Positions 1-11,945 of a stretch of 64,000 bases of DNA are shown here, piece by piece; the stretch's first letter is position 1; every line of letters starts with the position of its first letter. Both the position numbers and the translations under genes were made by a program. Origin of the DNA: Tetracladium setigerum. Taxonomy: Eukaryota > Ascomycota > Leotiomycetes > Helotiales. Below the pieces are notes generated by a model that ran no database searches, was not told where the DNA came from, and saw only the letters and a list, made by a program, of their open reading frames with translations. The stretch is from NCBI GenBank assembly GCA_031472005.1, contig PZJY01000006.1, positions 744,001 through 808,000 of the forward strand. Direction: 5' to 3'.

Positions 1-1065
1 CACTTCCACATAAGCCACCTGTGCCTACTGCGGATTCCTCTACCCGTAATGGTTTCAGTGAGATGATTTTGTAAGCGATCAAATCAACTGTTCCACCGCC
101 GGCATCGCAGACCACAAAATTATCACCGGCACTTAGATGGTTTGGTTGGATGGCTTTGAGCGTGTAAACGGCTGCTGCTTCCGGTTCACTGATCATCTGA
201 ATATCGGCCTTTGCGCCCATGCCTGCTCGCTCTGCAGCTTGTAAGGTAGTGTTCTTCGCCGCATCCGACCAAACCGCCGGGCACGTCAGTACGAATTCCA
301 CCTTTGTGGAGGCCATGAACGATTCGCCATATCTCCTTGTGAGAGTTTCCATGGTGTGGTTGTATACCTGCGTCAGATAATCGCTCACGGCATCCACTAC
401 GTTCTTATTGAATTTCTTCAGCTGCGCTGCGGTTTCTAGTGGACTGACATAAAAGGGTAGCTTCTGAGAGCGGTCGAGAAAGAGTTTGATGCATCTTAAT
501 CTTGACTCTTCGGGCCGGAATTGAAAGCCCCATTTGATTGTTGGGTCTGATCCTTCGGGTGCGGTTGATGGAGTGTCGTATGCTATTTCCGTGGGGACTT
601 TGTCGGATGTGATTCCATTGCCTCCAGGCCATGTTTTGATAATTTCGACATCATCTGGCGTCGATGTATAGACAGCCGCAACTCTGAGAAGTCATTAGAA
701 TTCGATGTCGCCTTTCTCACAAGAACGTCTTGTGTGGATTTTGGCCTGAAAAGTTCGAGTAAAGGACCAAATGAGAGAGACCCAAAACCTTTGCACCCAA
801 CATACAAAACGCTGCCGCAATATTGGTATCTTGTAGGCCCATCCCATTCCTTAGGGTCCTCATAGCAATCTAAGAGATCAACTTACCCGGAGTATGTAGT
901 TCCAAAGTCAAGCCCAACAATCAAACGGTCGTTTATAGGAGCAGGTTCTCGTATTGGCCCCGAAATCGCCTCCGCGGAAGATGTGGATGTGTAGTCCGTA
1001 AAGTGCTTGTTCCGGCTTGCATCATTTCGAGTTGATACAGGCCGGATGGGAAGATTGAGGTTCAT
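1..1065 (-). CDS. Hsp70-like actin-fold ATPase, N-terminal part (runs off window start)
   Basis: The first about 287 codons are present in two exons, complement(887-1065) and complement(<1-683), split by a GT-AG intron at 684-886 that restores frame inside the phosphate-1 loop. Visible motifs are GLDFGTTYSG (phosphate 1, near residue 52) and, close to the window edge, SEPEAAA and DAGGGTVDL (phosphate 2). Hsp70 relatives with LDFGTT instead of the canonical IDLGTT are the divergent HSPA12-type or fungal Hsp70-like proteins, which keep the ATPase fold but usually lack the full substrate-binding domain; that assignment is inferred because the C-terminus is missing. The N-terminal extension before the first motif is rich in Ser, Thr, Pro and Asn. 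The start at 1065 is the first ATG of the exon frame that gives a sensible leader; an earlier in-frame ATG upstream would read through a hexamer repeat and is less likely. Confidence 0.85.
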
Positions 1066-1090
1066 GGCGGGGATGTGATTTTGGAACGGG

Positions 1091-1120
1091 AGGTCCAGGT
1101 CCAGGTCCAGGTCCAGGTCC
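1091..1120. repeat. (AGGTCC)5 hexanucleotide microsatellite
   Basis: Five exact tandem copies of AGGTCC, lying just upstream of the Hsp70-like start codon, so probably in its promoter or 5' leader. Translated it would give an Asp-Leu or Trp-Thr dipeptide run, which accounts for spurious reading frames here. Confidence 0.9.
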
Positions 1121-2081
1121 AAGGACTTGGTTGGGTGATTCTGTTTTCCACAGAATTGGGATTTCGTCCTATGCGTATTTGTGATCTGATCTCGGGACCT
1201 CGGTAAGTGATCAAGAAGAAGAAGAATGAATTGTAATCTTGATCCACAGAAATCCCTCCTCAACCGCCATCAGCGTTGCCAGTAGCCAGAAATACCTTCG
1301 CGACCAAAGGACATGGAACGATTTCTCAAGGCAAGGAAGGTAATTCAACAAGTAAATCTCTTAAGGGCGTGTGATTTTTCACAGTCCGTTGTAGAGGTCC
1401 TCAGAATTGATCTCCTTAACGGGCTCCTCAGATCTCAATTGAGCCAGTAATGGACACGATAAACACACAAGGCAGGCAAAAAAGACCAAAAGGCTCAGGC
1501 AGGGAAGAACAGTAAAGTATATCCCACAAGAAATTAGGCCATGCGTGTGTGTACCTGCAGGAACAATGATGGCAGCCTTCGTAGGCAGACACTTTGTCGC
1601 AGCAGACCCTTGGCTGATCTAGCTTGTTAACAGCCGTTCGTCTCCTCGATTTAGATGTGCTTTGGCTACAGCCTCGTAAGCTCTAGTCAAAAGACGGTAA
1701 AATGGAGGGAGGGAGGTGCCAGGAAGGAATATAATGACGTTTGATATTGAAGATATACGCGTGGATGTGACAGCTATCGCACCTGATGAGTGATGGGTGA
1801 ATGGGTTGAGGACTTGAGGTTAGAGAGGGCTGAACGGCTACTTGGCCGATACGAAGCCACATTTGGAGATTCCATGCTGCTGCTGCTATTTAAGCGAGAG
1901 GGTGGGGTCGGCGTCCTCCCGTTCCTTTGACAACCTCCACTCTCCTTTGGGGGACTATCATGCCGAGTAGTAAATAGACGGGATATGTGTCTATTTCAAG
2001 CTGATTACGTTGACGCAATCTAGAGAAGGGGAAAGATCAGATTTACATCATCCAAGCGTCGTCAAAACAGAATTGCCTGCC
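1121..2081. other. Intergenic, divergent promoter region between Hsp70-like and RCC1-like genes
   Basis: About 0.95 kb with no credible coding sequence. It lies between divergently transcribed genes and so should hold both promoters. Apart from the adjacent hexamer microsatellite, no clear element was recognised. Confidence 0.6.
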
Positions 2082-3347
2082 ATGGAATTGTGGGCCACGG
2101 GTTTTAATGCCTGGAATCAGCTGCAGGATGACGGCGGGGATCTGACCTCGAATCCTGAGGATCTCCATGAGTTCAAGTGTATTCTCGAGGACGAAGAGGT
2201 TGATGTCCTGAGAACATCTCTCAGTTCTATCTTAGGCAAGTCTTCTAACATACTCATAAAACAGCTTAGCATATGGTACACCTCCTTTTCAAACTCATCT
2301 CATTTATTCTTCAGTTCGGCAGTAAAACTAAGTATTTGTTTAACATGATCTAATACTCTTGTACTATTCAGTCAAAACCTCATCCGGACTCAAAACTCTC
2401 GGATCACCCGATTCCTTGATATCCCACTGCCTCAAAGTGCAAAATTATTTCCCAACTCTCGCAATAGCAGGCAACGACACACTAGCAGGCTAGTTTCTCC
2501 CTACCTCCCTCTCTCTCACCTCCCTCATTGTCCACTTCCACCTTCACACTCCTTCAAAACCCAAAACTTACAACCATCTTCACAGACTTCCAAAATGGCA
2601 CCCTATCACAATACCCTCCATCCACGCCTTCATCTCGAACCAAGGCACCCCCCTCCGCAAATTCGACCGCCTCCAACAAATCGTCGCCAACCAAGCCACG
2701 TTCACAGCACTGACTTCCACAGGAACAGTATATACCTGGGGTGACGCGAGATATGAAGCCTGTCTAGCTCGACTGGTGTCTGAGAACTGGTACGCACAGT
2801 ACCCAATCCCTCCACAGACAGTCTACACTCTGCACATCACCCCTCGAACCCTTCCTCTTTTAAACTGATTTTCATCATTAATTTATATACTAACAAAGGG
2901 CAAACTCAACTCAACAGTCCAGCTATGACCCCAAGTCTAGTAGAAGACCTCCTCGACCTTCCCACCGGTAAAATCCGCAAAATCTCCTCAGGAGGTTACA
3001 CCACCGCTGCGTTGACTGTTGGAAACGATCTGTATATCTGGGGTGGACGGCCAGGGAAGGCAAAGATGTTGGATGAGATGGAGGATTATCCCACGCCGGT
3101 TGACTTGGAGGGCTTGGATTTTGGGGATGTGAGTGTGGGTGATGCGCATATTTTGGCGTTGAGTGTGGAGGGGAGGAGATTGTTTGTTGTTGGTGAGGGC
3201 GGGAGTGGGCAGTTAGGTCTGGGAGGAGGGGATCAGAATAATGGGGATGTGAGGGAGTGGAGGGAGGTGTTGTTGCCGCTGGGAGAAGGGAAGAGGATAA
3301 GTAAAGTGTATGCTGGGTATAAAAATTCCTTTGTTGTGGTTGAATAG
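2082..3347 (+). CDS. RCC1-repeat (ATS1-like) protein
   Basis: Four exons: 2082-2235, 2372-2488, 2586-2789, 2918-3347. The product has about 301 residues with RCC1 beta-propeller repeat signatures: an opening ELWATGFNAWNQL, a middle TGTVYTWGDARYEACL, then SGGYTTAALT, LYIWGG and GGSGQLGLGGG near the end. RCC1-like proteins are seven-bladed propellers acting as exchange factors or scaffolds; the short length resembles yeast Ats1 rather than true RCC1. Two oddities: introns 1 and 2 need GC donors (GCAAGT at 2236, GCTAGT at 2489) to keep phase, and exon 3 reads as one conserved stretch only if one C is added to the CCC at 2614-2616. Exact exon 2-3 structure is inferred from phase. Confidence 0.75.
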
Positions 3348-3520
3348 AGGTGCGATGGGAAAGGAGCGAAGGAAAGAAGAAAAAGGAAAACAGGAGTTTG
3401 GCGAAAGTATTTTGGTATCATGTCTTGTAATTTTGTCTTCCTTATGCTGTTCTATAATACAACGCGCGTTTGACATGCACAACGTGAAAATCGCCAGATG
3501 TCGTTACAGAAAACGCCACA

Positions 3521-4644
3521 CTACAGATTTGTGAGATAATCCTCAATTTCTTGAGGGCTTAGCTTGCGGAATCTTGGTCCTTGTGCTCCCTCCACTCCTT
3601 CGATACCAAGGAGGTGGTCTGCTGGTGGACCGATGATACCTATATTTGGTTAGCACGGTTCTCGGCCTCTCATACGCAGACTTACCAATTTCAACTGTCT
3701 CTCCGTTCATCTCACCCTCGATGGTCTCCTTCAACGTCAAAAGAGCAATGTGTACCGCATCTTCCAATTCCAAGCCCTCAGTGTATCTCTTCTCCAAGAA
3801 TGTCTTGGCCGATGTCGCACTCTTGCCAATAGCCGTCGCTTTCCATGGGAAGTAACTACCACTTGGATCAACTTGATACAACATGGGGCCGCCCTTCAAA
3901 ACACCTCCAGTCTTTCCTGAAGGCTTCTTCTCATCCGGGTGCACATCGGCATCAGCAGCAGCAGCCTCATCCGACTCTGGCTCAATTCCATCATCCCATC
4001 CTGCAATCAACAAGCTGACACCGTATGGTCGTACTCCACCAGACTGGGTTGCTTCTTGCATGACTCTGGCAACATCCTGCACTAATATTCTTGTGGGTGG
4101 GTATTCGTTGTAGATGCGTTTGTAGCCGGAGTGTGATACTTTACGTGCCTTGTCGACAAGTACTCGGTAATCGGGGCCCATTCCTGAGTATACCATGCCG
4201 ATGTTGGGAGTGATAAGACTGACTTTCGAGAGGGAGGGAGGATCGATGAGAGGCGACGAGGACTTCTTCTCTGTGGCGAGGACAATGCCGTTGGTTGCTA
4301 TCGAGGATTAACAAGGGCTACTTGTGATGATCTGATACTTCCGCAGACGTACCTTTGATACCCAGCGCAGTCACACCTTGGTTTACAGCATTCAATGCAT
4401 ACTCTGATCGCCGCAAGTTAGTATTCAGAGCTGTAGAGTGCGGTGAAGCCGCAGCAATGCAGTTCGATTCATTGCAGAGCTTCGGAAACCAACGCACCTA
4501 TTTGAACCAGCTTTCCGCTATTTGACATTAGTTATAGATTCCCTAGGTGGCATTGCGCAACAACACGCAATACATAGCTATGGGGATGGCAATAGCTTAC
4601 CTGGGGGAGAAGGTGGTGAGGGAGAACGAATATCTATCCGCCAT
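3521..4644 (-). CDS. PRE8: 20S proteasome subunit alpha2
   Basis: Several exons encode a full alpha-type subunit. Exon 1 (4601-4644) begins MADRYSFSLTTFSP, the alpha-subunit N-terminal signature that gates the 20S channel; this is followed by SGKLVQIEYALNAVNQGVTALGIK and later MVYSGMGPDYR, RPYGVSLLIAGWD and IGKSATSAKTFLEKRY. These are typical of alpha2 (yeast Pre8), a structural, non-catalytic subunit of the outer ring. A fungal insertion rich in Ala, Asp and Lys separates GWDDG from the LYQVDPSGSYFPWKATAIG segment. The last intron lies near 3637-3683; the C-terminus ends EDYLTNL. Exon joints agree in phase with GT-AG borders throughout. It is convergent with the RCC1-like gene, whose stop lies 173 bp away. 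Confidence 0.95.
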
Positions 4645-5269
4645 GATGTTTGATTCTTCTGAAATTGGTTTAGGGAGAGCTTCGGAAAAGAGCGACGGTA
4701 CGGGAGGTCTGAAGAAAGTCTGCAGGTGGAGGAGAGTGAAAGGTTGAGCTGTTGATTGATGTCGAAGCTTCCCATGGATGTGGTACAAGCTCCAGAACGA
4801 CAGGCAGCTCAGAACGCGAGGTTCACACGTGACTAGAAACACACAACCCCCAGCCAAGCCAAGCTAAGTACCTGAGCTCCTCAGGCATCCTTATTCTCTT
4901 TCTCAGGCATGTATGCCAAGGAAATGTCCTCCCACAACTTCCAAGCCATTCATCACATCTTTTCGGTCGGCGTTCGGCTCACTCCCCAAGCTTTCTTTGA
5001 GCTTCTGGAATTTGAACTGCAAATATGCCATGCTGCTAAAAGGACACATCACCACAGGATTCTATCATTTCGCCGTGCCCGATCGATTGCTACTCTGCTC
5101 GTTCCGCCGGCGACTGCTATACCAAGTATTGTTTGACTAGATGAAGCTAAGCTGATCATTCATAGGAAGCAGCTTCCTACGTTGCGTTGCTGTTTCGATG
5201 CCGAACATTGCTACAAACTCTTGAGCTTTGCTTTTTCTCTCCTTTCTCTCTCCCTCTTTCTCTCGCACA
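4645..5269. other. Divergent promoter region of proteasome alpha2 and RING-CH genes
   Basis: A 625-bp spacer with no credible coding sequence. The end next to the RING-CH gene has a CT-rich tract (5229-5265) typical of fungal core promoters and 5' leaders. Confidence 0.55.
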
Positions 5270-6393
5270 ATGTCAACACCTGCCCACTTCGGGCAGACGG
5301 GATGGTCCTGGTCTGACCTTCCAGATCAAGGAGAACGAATCCCAACGTCGGAAACCATTATTGATCCGCCGGGAGCTTTCAATGAAGAAGAAATCCCGTT
5401 GGAAGAGGTACCAGCCCACTCGCCACCAACGGAGGAAGCGCGTCAGACACAGCAAGAAGAAGCTCAAAGACCACACAGGCATTATTCTCCCCGAACATGC
5501 CGAATCTGCTTAGAAGAGGTCTTCCCCTCCTTCGAACCCATCCAGGAGGGTGTTGCTCGTATGCTCAACCCAGCACCCAAGGTGTCTTATATCTCCTCGG
5601 ACCCAACATCAGGTCGTTTAATTCGACCCTGCAAGTGCCGCGGATCGCAAGCCTACGTGCACGAGGGATGTCTGCAAGAGTGGCGACACGCCGATCCGTC
5701 ATATGGGAGAAGGACATATTTTGAATGTCCAACATGCAAGTTTCACTATCGTCTGGAGAGAATCAGGTGGAGTCGTTGGTTGACAAGCACGACGCTCCAG
5801 ATTGCTATTACAATCGGCATCATGCTCCTGACGGTCTTCATCCTGGGATTCATTGCCGATCCGATCATTAACTTGTATTTGGATCCTCTTGATACTATCG
5901 CAACCACCGCCACAGGAGGAAAGTTGCCAGCGATAACACTTGAAGAGGATGAGGCTGGATGGGGAGAGCATTTCTTGAAAGGCTTAGCTTCTTTGGGACT
6001 TTTGGGCTTTATCAAAGCCTTCTTTGCAATGGGCCCGTGGCATTGGTGGAATCTACGTCAAGGTGGATTACTCGGTGGTGGTGGTCGAAATCGTCGTGCT
6101 GGCCGACAAGCTGGAGGAAGAGAACGCCTAGAGAATATCTCCTGGATGGTTGTCGTTATTGGGGCAATGACATTTTTATACGTAGGTCATATCTATTCTG
6201 GAGCATTGATATTTTTGCTAATCTTAATTAGGCGGTATGGAGACTTGTGCGAGCTTGGACTTTGAGAACCTTGGAGAAGGCCGGTGAGAAAGTTGCTGAT
6301 GTACAGGGAGAGGATGAGGAAGAGCCAGCTGATCCCCCGGCTGATCAGTCAACACCGGATGTACCACCAACAGAGAGTCGAAAAGACCAATAG
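5270..6393 (+). CDS. RING-CH (MARCH-type) membrane E3 ubiquitin ligase
   Basis: Two exons, 5270-6181 and 6232-6393, with a 50-nt GT-AG intron, give 357 residues. The N-terminus is acidic and Pro-rich. A RING-CH (C4HC3) zinc finger lies around residues 79-165: CRICLEE, then RPCKCRG, HEGCLQEW and CPTCKFHY, in the order and spacing seen in MARCH and Doa10-type ligases. Hydrophobic segments follow (LQIAITIGIMLLTVFILGF; the GLASLGLLGFIKAFFAMG region; SWMVVVIGAMTFLYAVWRL), so the protein should be membrane-embedded with the RING in the cytosol. It is much shorter than Doa10/Ssm4. The C-terminal tail is acidic and Pro-rich. Substrates are unknown. Confidence 0.88.
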
Positions 6394-8050
6394 ACATACG
6401 AGGTACCATTCCCTCACGATACATTTCATTTCTGGGGGTCACTACAAGGTTGTTTTCACGGCAGCGCGCCTCTGCCTTTGTTGCCTACTCATCTAGAAAG
6501 CTAGGATGCTTCCTGTTGATAGAAGACCAAACATACATAATATCTACCACGCTATTTGTTTGAGGTGCGAGTATGAGGCTCATATTCATTCATTGATCCC
6601 TCCTCTGCACAGATACTTCAGCATGAAGGACCTCAATGGGGCATCTCAAATGTCCATTACAAGGCTAAGTTCAGATTTTACCTCTCTTCTCTTCTCCTTC
6701 AACCCCTCCGCGTTCTTCTCTACCTTTCCGCTCAACCCGCACACTCTTAAGTTGCCACGAGATCCTGCTCAGTATCGTGTCGACTAGTCTGTGTGCAAAT
6801 ATATACCGCTCAGCTGGAGCCTTGAAAGCACGACGTCTTGTCCAATTTCACATGGGTGGCCGCTAGCACAGTCAGCCTTTCTGCCGTAGACCATTGCTTT
6901 CTCTTTTGAGATCTCAATGGCGCTTATTCCTCTACTATTGATCCTTCCTTTCATCGGGTTGGTGTGTATGCAAAGGGAATTTGTAGGCAGAATGCGGTTG
7001 ATATATTTCTAGATTGGGGAAATGCATTCTCACTGGGTCTCTGACCCTGCAGAAAATAGATATACTTCAATGCAAGCTGTTCCAATGACCAGACTATCTA
7101 TAGACCTATGAATAATATTCCATACTCTACCTCGTGGACTTCATCTAATCCCTGTGTGAAACTTACTATTCGTAACCAATTATACCATAGCTGGTGATGG
7201 CATCTCTATGATTTGGTAAGGAGGCGGCAGTAACAAGCCTTCTGGATGATCGGTGCTCGGCAATTCACAAAAGCAAGCAAGGCAAGGCAAGCCTCCTCCC
7301 CTCCACCACTACTCTGGGCTTGCAAGGCTACCTATCAGATTCCCATGCTTGCACGCCTTCACAAGTAGACAAGGTACTTCGCACAGTGTCCGATACTCCT
7401 TTTTCCATCGATGCTTCCGTGCTTCTACGGCGACTTGTGGTCACGTCCATAGACTTATTGGTTGAGCGAAAAGCAACAACGGGGCGGCAAGATCCTTATT
7501 CAGCATTAAGCGCAGAACATCGTACTCTTACAGTACAGGTGCTAAAAGGTACCTAAGAGGTGCGATGTGCTACTCTTATCCGATCTAATTACAATCGAGA
7601 GTCTGGGCCCTTGATTGGCCACTTCCGAGCCTTGTTGTACGAACCCCAGTCAAATAAAATTCGAGTACACGATTCCCCTAAACCATCGCGAGACCAGCAA
7701 ACAAACCTGTCCTTCCAGACATTCAAAGTCCCTCTGGATCTCTCTCTCTCTTTCTCTTTTTCTCTCTTTCCCTGCCTTCCCAAACCACCGTTCAACGTTC
7801 GTTGCACTTCAACACTGCTGTGTTGAGCGCCAGGGGTATCGTCGGATACGAGACAAGACGAGGACAGCTACTTCTATTTGTCTGGGGCACGGAAGATTAC
7901 CCAATTCAACTTCACGAAGTCCTCCTACCTACACCCTCAAGTATCGAGGACACCGCACATCCTGCCTTTTGCGGAGCACGATACAAATACACACGCACAC
8001 AAACGATCTTTCGGAGGTGCTATCAGCAGCCCTTCACACTCATTCCAGCC
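6394..8050. other. 1.7-kb intergenic region, promoter of the mannosyltransferase gene
   Basis: No credible coding sequence; the short open frames have no conserved look. A pyrimidine-rich tract (about 7733-7785, mostly TC) lies some 270 bp before the mannosyltransferase start and probably marks its core promoter or 5' leader. Confidence 0.55.
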
Positions 8051-9087
8051 ATGCACTTCGCCATGCCCACGCGGAAGTCCTCGAACCCCCCTGCCTATGC
8101 GACCAGATCATCATCGCGACTTCCCACCATTCGAAGGAGTCGAGTGCAAGCCATCTTGCTGTCTGCGTGTGGGCTCGGCTTCTTTCTCTTCCTGCTGTCG
8201 CAGTTATTTGGTGGAGATGGCACATCTTCAGCCCCGCTGGCCGTCATCGTGACCGTACTGGATCCAACGCACTTTTCTCAGCAGTACTTGGACGATATCA
8301 GGGACAACAGGATAGAGTACGCGAACAAGCATGGTATGTCTCATCACATGCAAAGTATGCCGAGACTTGAAGCTCACTATTGCAGGTTATCAAGCTTTTT
8401 TCCCTAATATCAGCGACTACGACCTCCATGGCTCGCCCTCTTCCTGGTCTCGTGTACCTGCGCTTCGACATGCGCTCACAAAGTTCCCAGACACCAGCTA
8501 CTTTTGGTTTCTTGACCAGACTGCATTGATCATGAACCCAGATCTGAAGATTGATACCCATATCATGAATCCCAAGCGCCTGGAGAGTTTGTTGCTTAAG
8601 GACCAGCCCATTGTGCCCCCAGACAGTGTCATCAAGACATTTCCTCTTCTGAAAGGAAACCAGGTCGACATTGTTCTCTCGCAAGACAAGGGTGGACTGG
8701 CCCCTTCAAGTTTCATTCTCCGTAGGGGAGAATGGGCGAAATTCTTTCTGGATACGTGGTTCGATCCACTATACCGTTCTTACAACTTTCAAAAGGCCGA
8801 GGCGCATGCTCTTGTAAGCTACTTATACTTTCCTTTTGTGGCACTAGCTAATCCAATCTCAGGAACACATCGTTCAATGGCATCCGACAATCCTCTCGAA
8901 ATTGGTCCTGATCCCAGAGCGAATAATGAATGCACATGGAAAGTGGCAGGGAGAAGATGACAAGGGAAGATACCAAGATGGGGATTTCGTTATTCGCTTT
9001 GCCGGCTGCGATGTGGCACCACGAGACTGTGCCAAAGAGTCGGAAACCTTTAACAAGCAATGGCGATCATTCTTCGCAGGACGATGA
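8051..9087 (+). CDS. Golgi alpha-1,6-mannosyltransferase, GT34 family (Mnn11-like)
   Basis: Three exons: 8051-8333, 8386-8813, 8863-9087. The protein is about 311 residues, a type II Golgi enzyme: a basic N-terminus, one signal anchor (VQAILLSACGLGFFLFLLSQLF), then a luminal GT34 domain starting APLAVIVTVLDP. Family landmarks are the RVPALRHALTKFPDTSYFWFLD region followed by TALIMNPDLK and, near the end, EHIVQWHPTIL, IPERIMNAH and DGDFVIRFAGCD. In yeast, Mnn10 and Mnn11 of the M-Pol II complex extend the alpha-1,6 mannan backbone of N-glycans. The usual DxD metal motif reads DQT here, which fits a Mnn11-type rather than Mnn10-type subunit (inference). The frame is open upstream of 8051, but the signal anchor position favours this ATG or the one four codons later. 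Confidence 0.88.
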
Positions 9088-9925
9088 GCTCTCACATTTT
9101 CATACTGTCATACAACATAGTGGGTCCAACTCAGCCCAACGATATACGACCAAATGAAGAGGGGAAGGAAGATGGGCGTCACGGCGTTACGGATTAGCAT
9201 GGATATTATGTTGGCTTATATGCGTAGAGTATTGCATGGGGAACTGGATACATGTATCCATTTAGAGCTGGCGTTTTGCAGCGGTGCGGATGAAGCAAAT
9301 TTCTGCTCTCCTGTATTATATTTCGAGAATACCCTTACTGTGTGGAGGACGGTGGGCCAGTTGTAGGTTTCGTGGAGGGGCAAGTCAGTTGGACTTTGAG
9401 ATACTAGTGGTTTTTGGATTGGTGTAGTAGGTAGAGATGTAGTTACTTGTCATTAGACAAAACGGTCTTTATGAGAGGTTTGTAGGCGAAATTTAACTAA
9501 ACTGCCACAGTTATTTGACACAATCAGGATATCAGATAATAGAACCAAGTGAATCGCATCAATCTGACCAATCAGCTTGGCTTGATTCGATGTCGAACGT
9601 TACATTTGATTGTTCTGCACTTCGGTTACAAACGTCGTTCCAGATCGGTTCACCGCGTCACATCTGGTGGCAATTCAAGACGAATTGGTATCTTTTATAC
9701 TCTTACCTTCCAACTAGCTTCAACAGATGTTCCCCCGTTCCGTCCGTTTCCTGTTATTTGATTGCACCAATTCAGCGCATGTGAAGCCTGCCTCGGCACT
9801 CAATCGCGTTATCTAACCAGGTCGAAGAAATCGGGATAAAGCACATCTACACATAAACCCCCCTCTAGTGATCCTCCCCATTCCAACCAACTTCAACACT
9901 ACTCCAACATTATTTTTCGCCCACC
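9088..9925. other. Intergenic region before the sphingosine-1-phosphate lyase gene
   Basis: About 0.84 kb without credible coding sequence; includes the 3' end of the mannosyltransferase transcript and the lyase promoter. No distinctive element seen. Confidence 0.55.
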
Positions 9926-11803
9926 ATGCCTGGTAGTTCGCGCATGCCCGTCAGCCTACGCAATACCTTCACGGTTAGGAGAGGCAGTACCAAGACCGAA
10001 TGGCTGTCCTTAAACATTGACCTGTAAGCTATCCAACAAGCTGCTTCTCTTTTCTCTCTGCTCGCGCCGTCTCACTGCTTTCGTACGTACAGCTACGGGC
10101 GCTAACTCGCAAATCTGGCAATTAATAGGCTCCGGAACCTTGTATTCTTCCTCTTCCTCTTCCGATGGACCAGGAAAGGCTGTTGAAGTTGAAGGGACGA
10201 GGACCGATCGGATCCGTCATTGATGCATATATCTCCATCCGCCGAACCCTCTATGGACTTTTCCTACGCGCACCAGGCGTGCGATCGCAAGTACAGAAAC
10301 AAGTAAATGAAGCGATTGGAAAGCTCCAGGAGAAACTTGTGCCCTCCGGTCCGGGGGTTGTGCGATACTTGACATTGCCTAAAGATGGACTTGGGAGGAT
10401 GGAGTGCGTAAGGAGTTGCAAACGCTGGTTGGCATGGACCATACGAGATGGGAGGATGGATTCGTCTCGGGAGCTGTGTATCATGGTGGAGAGGAGCTGA
10501 TTAAATTGCAAACGGAGGCTTTTGGCATGTTCACGGTTTCGAATCCTATCCATCCAGATGTTTTCCCTGGAGTCCGGAAGATGGAGGCAGAGGTTGTTTC
10601 TATGGTCCTGGCTATGTTCAATGCGCCTGTGGGAGCAGCTGGTGTTACTACTAGTGGCGGAACGGAGTCCATCCTCATGGCTTGCTTGAGCGCCAGACAA
10701 AAGGCATATACTGAGCGTGGTGTTACGGAGCCAGAAATGTACGCTCCCAAAAATCCCCCAAACCCTTCTTTCCTCAACTCAGGAGTAATTCAGAGCTAAC
10801 AATTAAAATAGGATCCTCCCAGACACAGCACACACAGCTTTCCGCAAAGCCGGCGCATACTTCGGTATCAAAATCCACCTCGTCGCCTGCCCAGCTCCAA
10901 ACTACCAAGTCCACATCCCCTCCGTCTCCCGCCTCATCAACAGCAACACCGTCCTCCTCGTCGGCTCCTCGCCCAACTTCCCCCACGGCATCATCGACGA
11001 CATCTCCTCCCTCTCCAAACTCGCTCTCAAGCGTAAGATCCCCCTCCACGTAGACTGCTGCCTAGGATCCTTCCTCGTGCCCTTCCTCGAAAAGCCGGCT
11101 ACGAAACGGAACTGTTTGATTTCAGACTCAAGGGCGTGACTAGTATCAGCTGCGACACGCATAAATATGGATTCGCGCCCAAGGGAAGCTCAACGGTCAT
11201 GTATCGCACCTCGGCTTTGAGGAGTTATCAGTACTTCATCTCGCCAGATTGGTCGGGTGGAGTTTACGCCTCCCTGGTATTGCTGGATCTCGTCCTGGTG
11301 CGTTGATTGCGGGCTGCTGGGCTAGTATGATGGCCGTAGGCGAATCGGGGTATATCTCATCCTGCCACAGCATCGTAGGCGCAGCCAAGAAAATCGCAAA
11401 CGCCATCCAAACCAATCCCGCTCTTTCCAGCGATCTCGAAGTTCTCGGTAAACCGCTCGTCTCGGTCGTTGCGTTCACGTCGAAGACTCTGGATGTGTAT
11501 GATGTTGCGGATGCCATGTCGGCGAAGGGATGGCATTTGAATTCCCTACAGGATCCACCCGCGATCCACGTTGCTGTTACCCTGCCGATTGTGAAGGTGT
11601 GGGATAGATTGGTGAGGGATTTGGAGGATGTGGTGGAAGGGGAGAAGGAGAAGGAGAGGGTGAGGATTGTGGAGGGGAAGGGCGCGAAGGGTAAGGCTGT
11701 TGGTGATAGTGCGGCATTGTATGGCGTTGCTGGAAGTTTGCCAAACAAGAGTGTGGTGGTTGAGTTAGCAAGTGGGTTCTTAGATACGCTTTACAAGGCT
11801 TGA
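9926..11803 (+). CDS. DPL1: Sphingosine-1-phosphate lyase (reading frame broken by four apparent 1-base losses)
   Basis: Exons 9926-10023, 10129-10738, 10812-11803. This PLP-dependent ER enzyme cleaves long-chain base phosphates to a fatty aldehyde and ethanolamine phosphate, the exit step of sphingolipid catabolism. Seen are an N-terminal hydrophobic segment (LRNLVFFLFLF), GGTESILMACLSARQKAY, DTAHTAFRKAGAYFGIK, the cofactor region HVDCCLG, and SCDTHKYGFAPKGSS holding the PLP lysine. Four positions each need one more base to keep the conserved frame: AAA 10175-10177, GGG 10393-10395, AAAA 11090-11093 and CCC 11272-11274. With four bases added the length is 567 residues, normal for the family. 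All active-site motifs are intact, and other genes here show the same kind of error, so I read it as a functional gene with assembly errors rather than a pseudogene. Confidence 0.88.
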
Positions 11804-11945
11804 TCTATTCTACCTACTTATATCACGGAATGTACTTTAGGGCTTTTAGGGAGTTTTTCTTATGCATTGCGTTTTAGCGCTACTTGGGCTTTCGAAATGG
11901 CCCTTTCATAGGCAGGTAGAATGAGTCTGATGAACCGATATTTGG

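Noticed and set aside
1062..1247. Minus-strand frame with alternating Trp-Thr or Asp-Leu residues
   Set aside because: Produced by the AGGTCC hexamer array; the real Hsp70-like frame starts at 1065 and is conserved.
11041..11073. A 33-nt GTAAGA...CTAG intron in the S1P lyase gene that could explain a frame break
   Set aside because: Too short for a spliceosomal intron, and it would remove the conserved cofactor-region residues HVDCCLG.
9926..11803. S1P lyase as a pseudogene
   Set aside because: All breaks are one-way single-base losses, mostly at homopolymers, active-site motifs are intact, and the same pattern hits other essential genes in the window.
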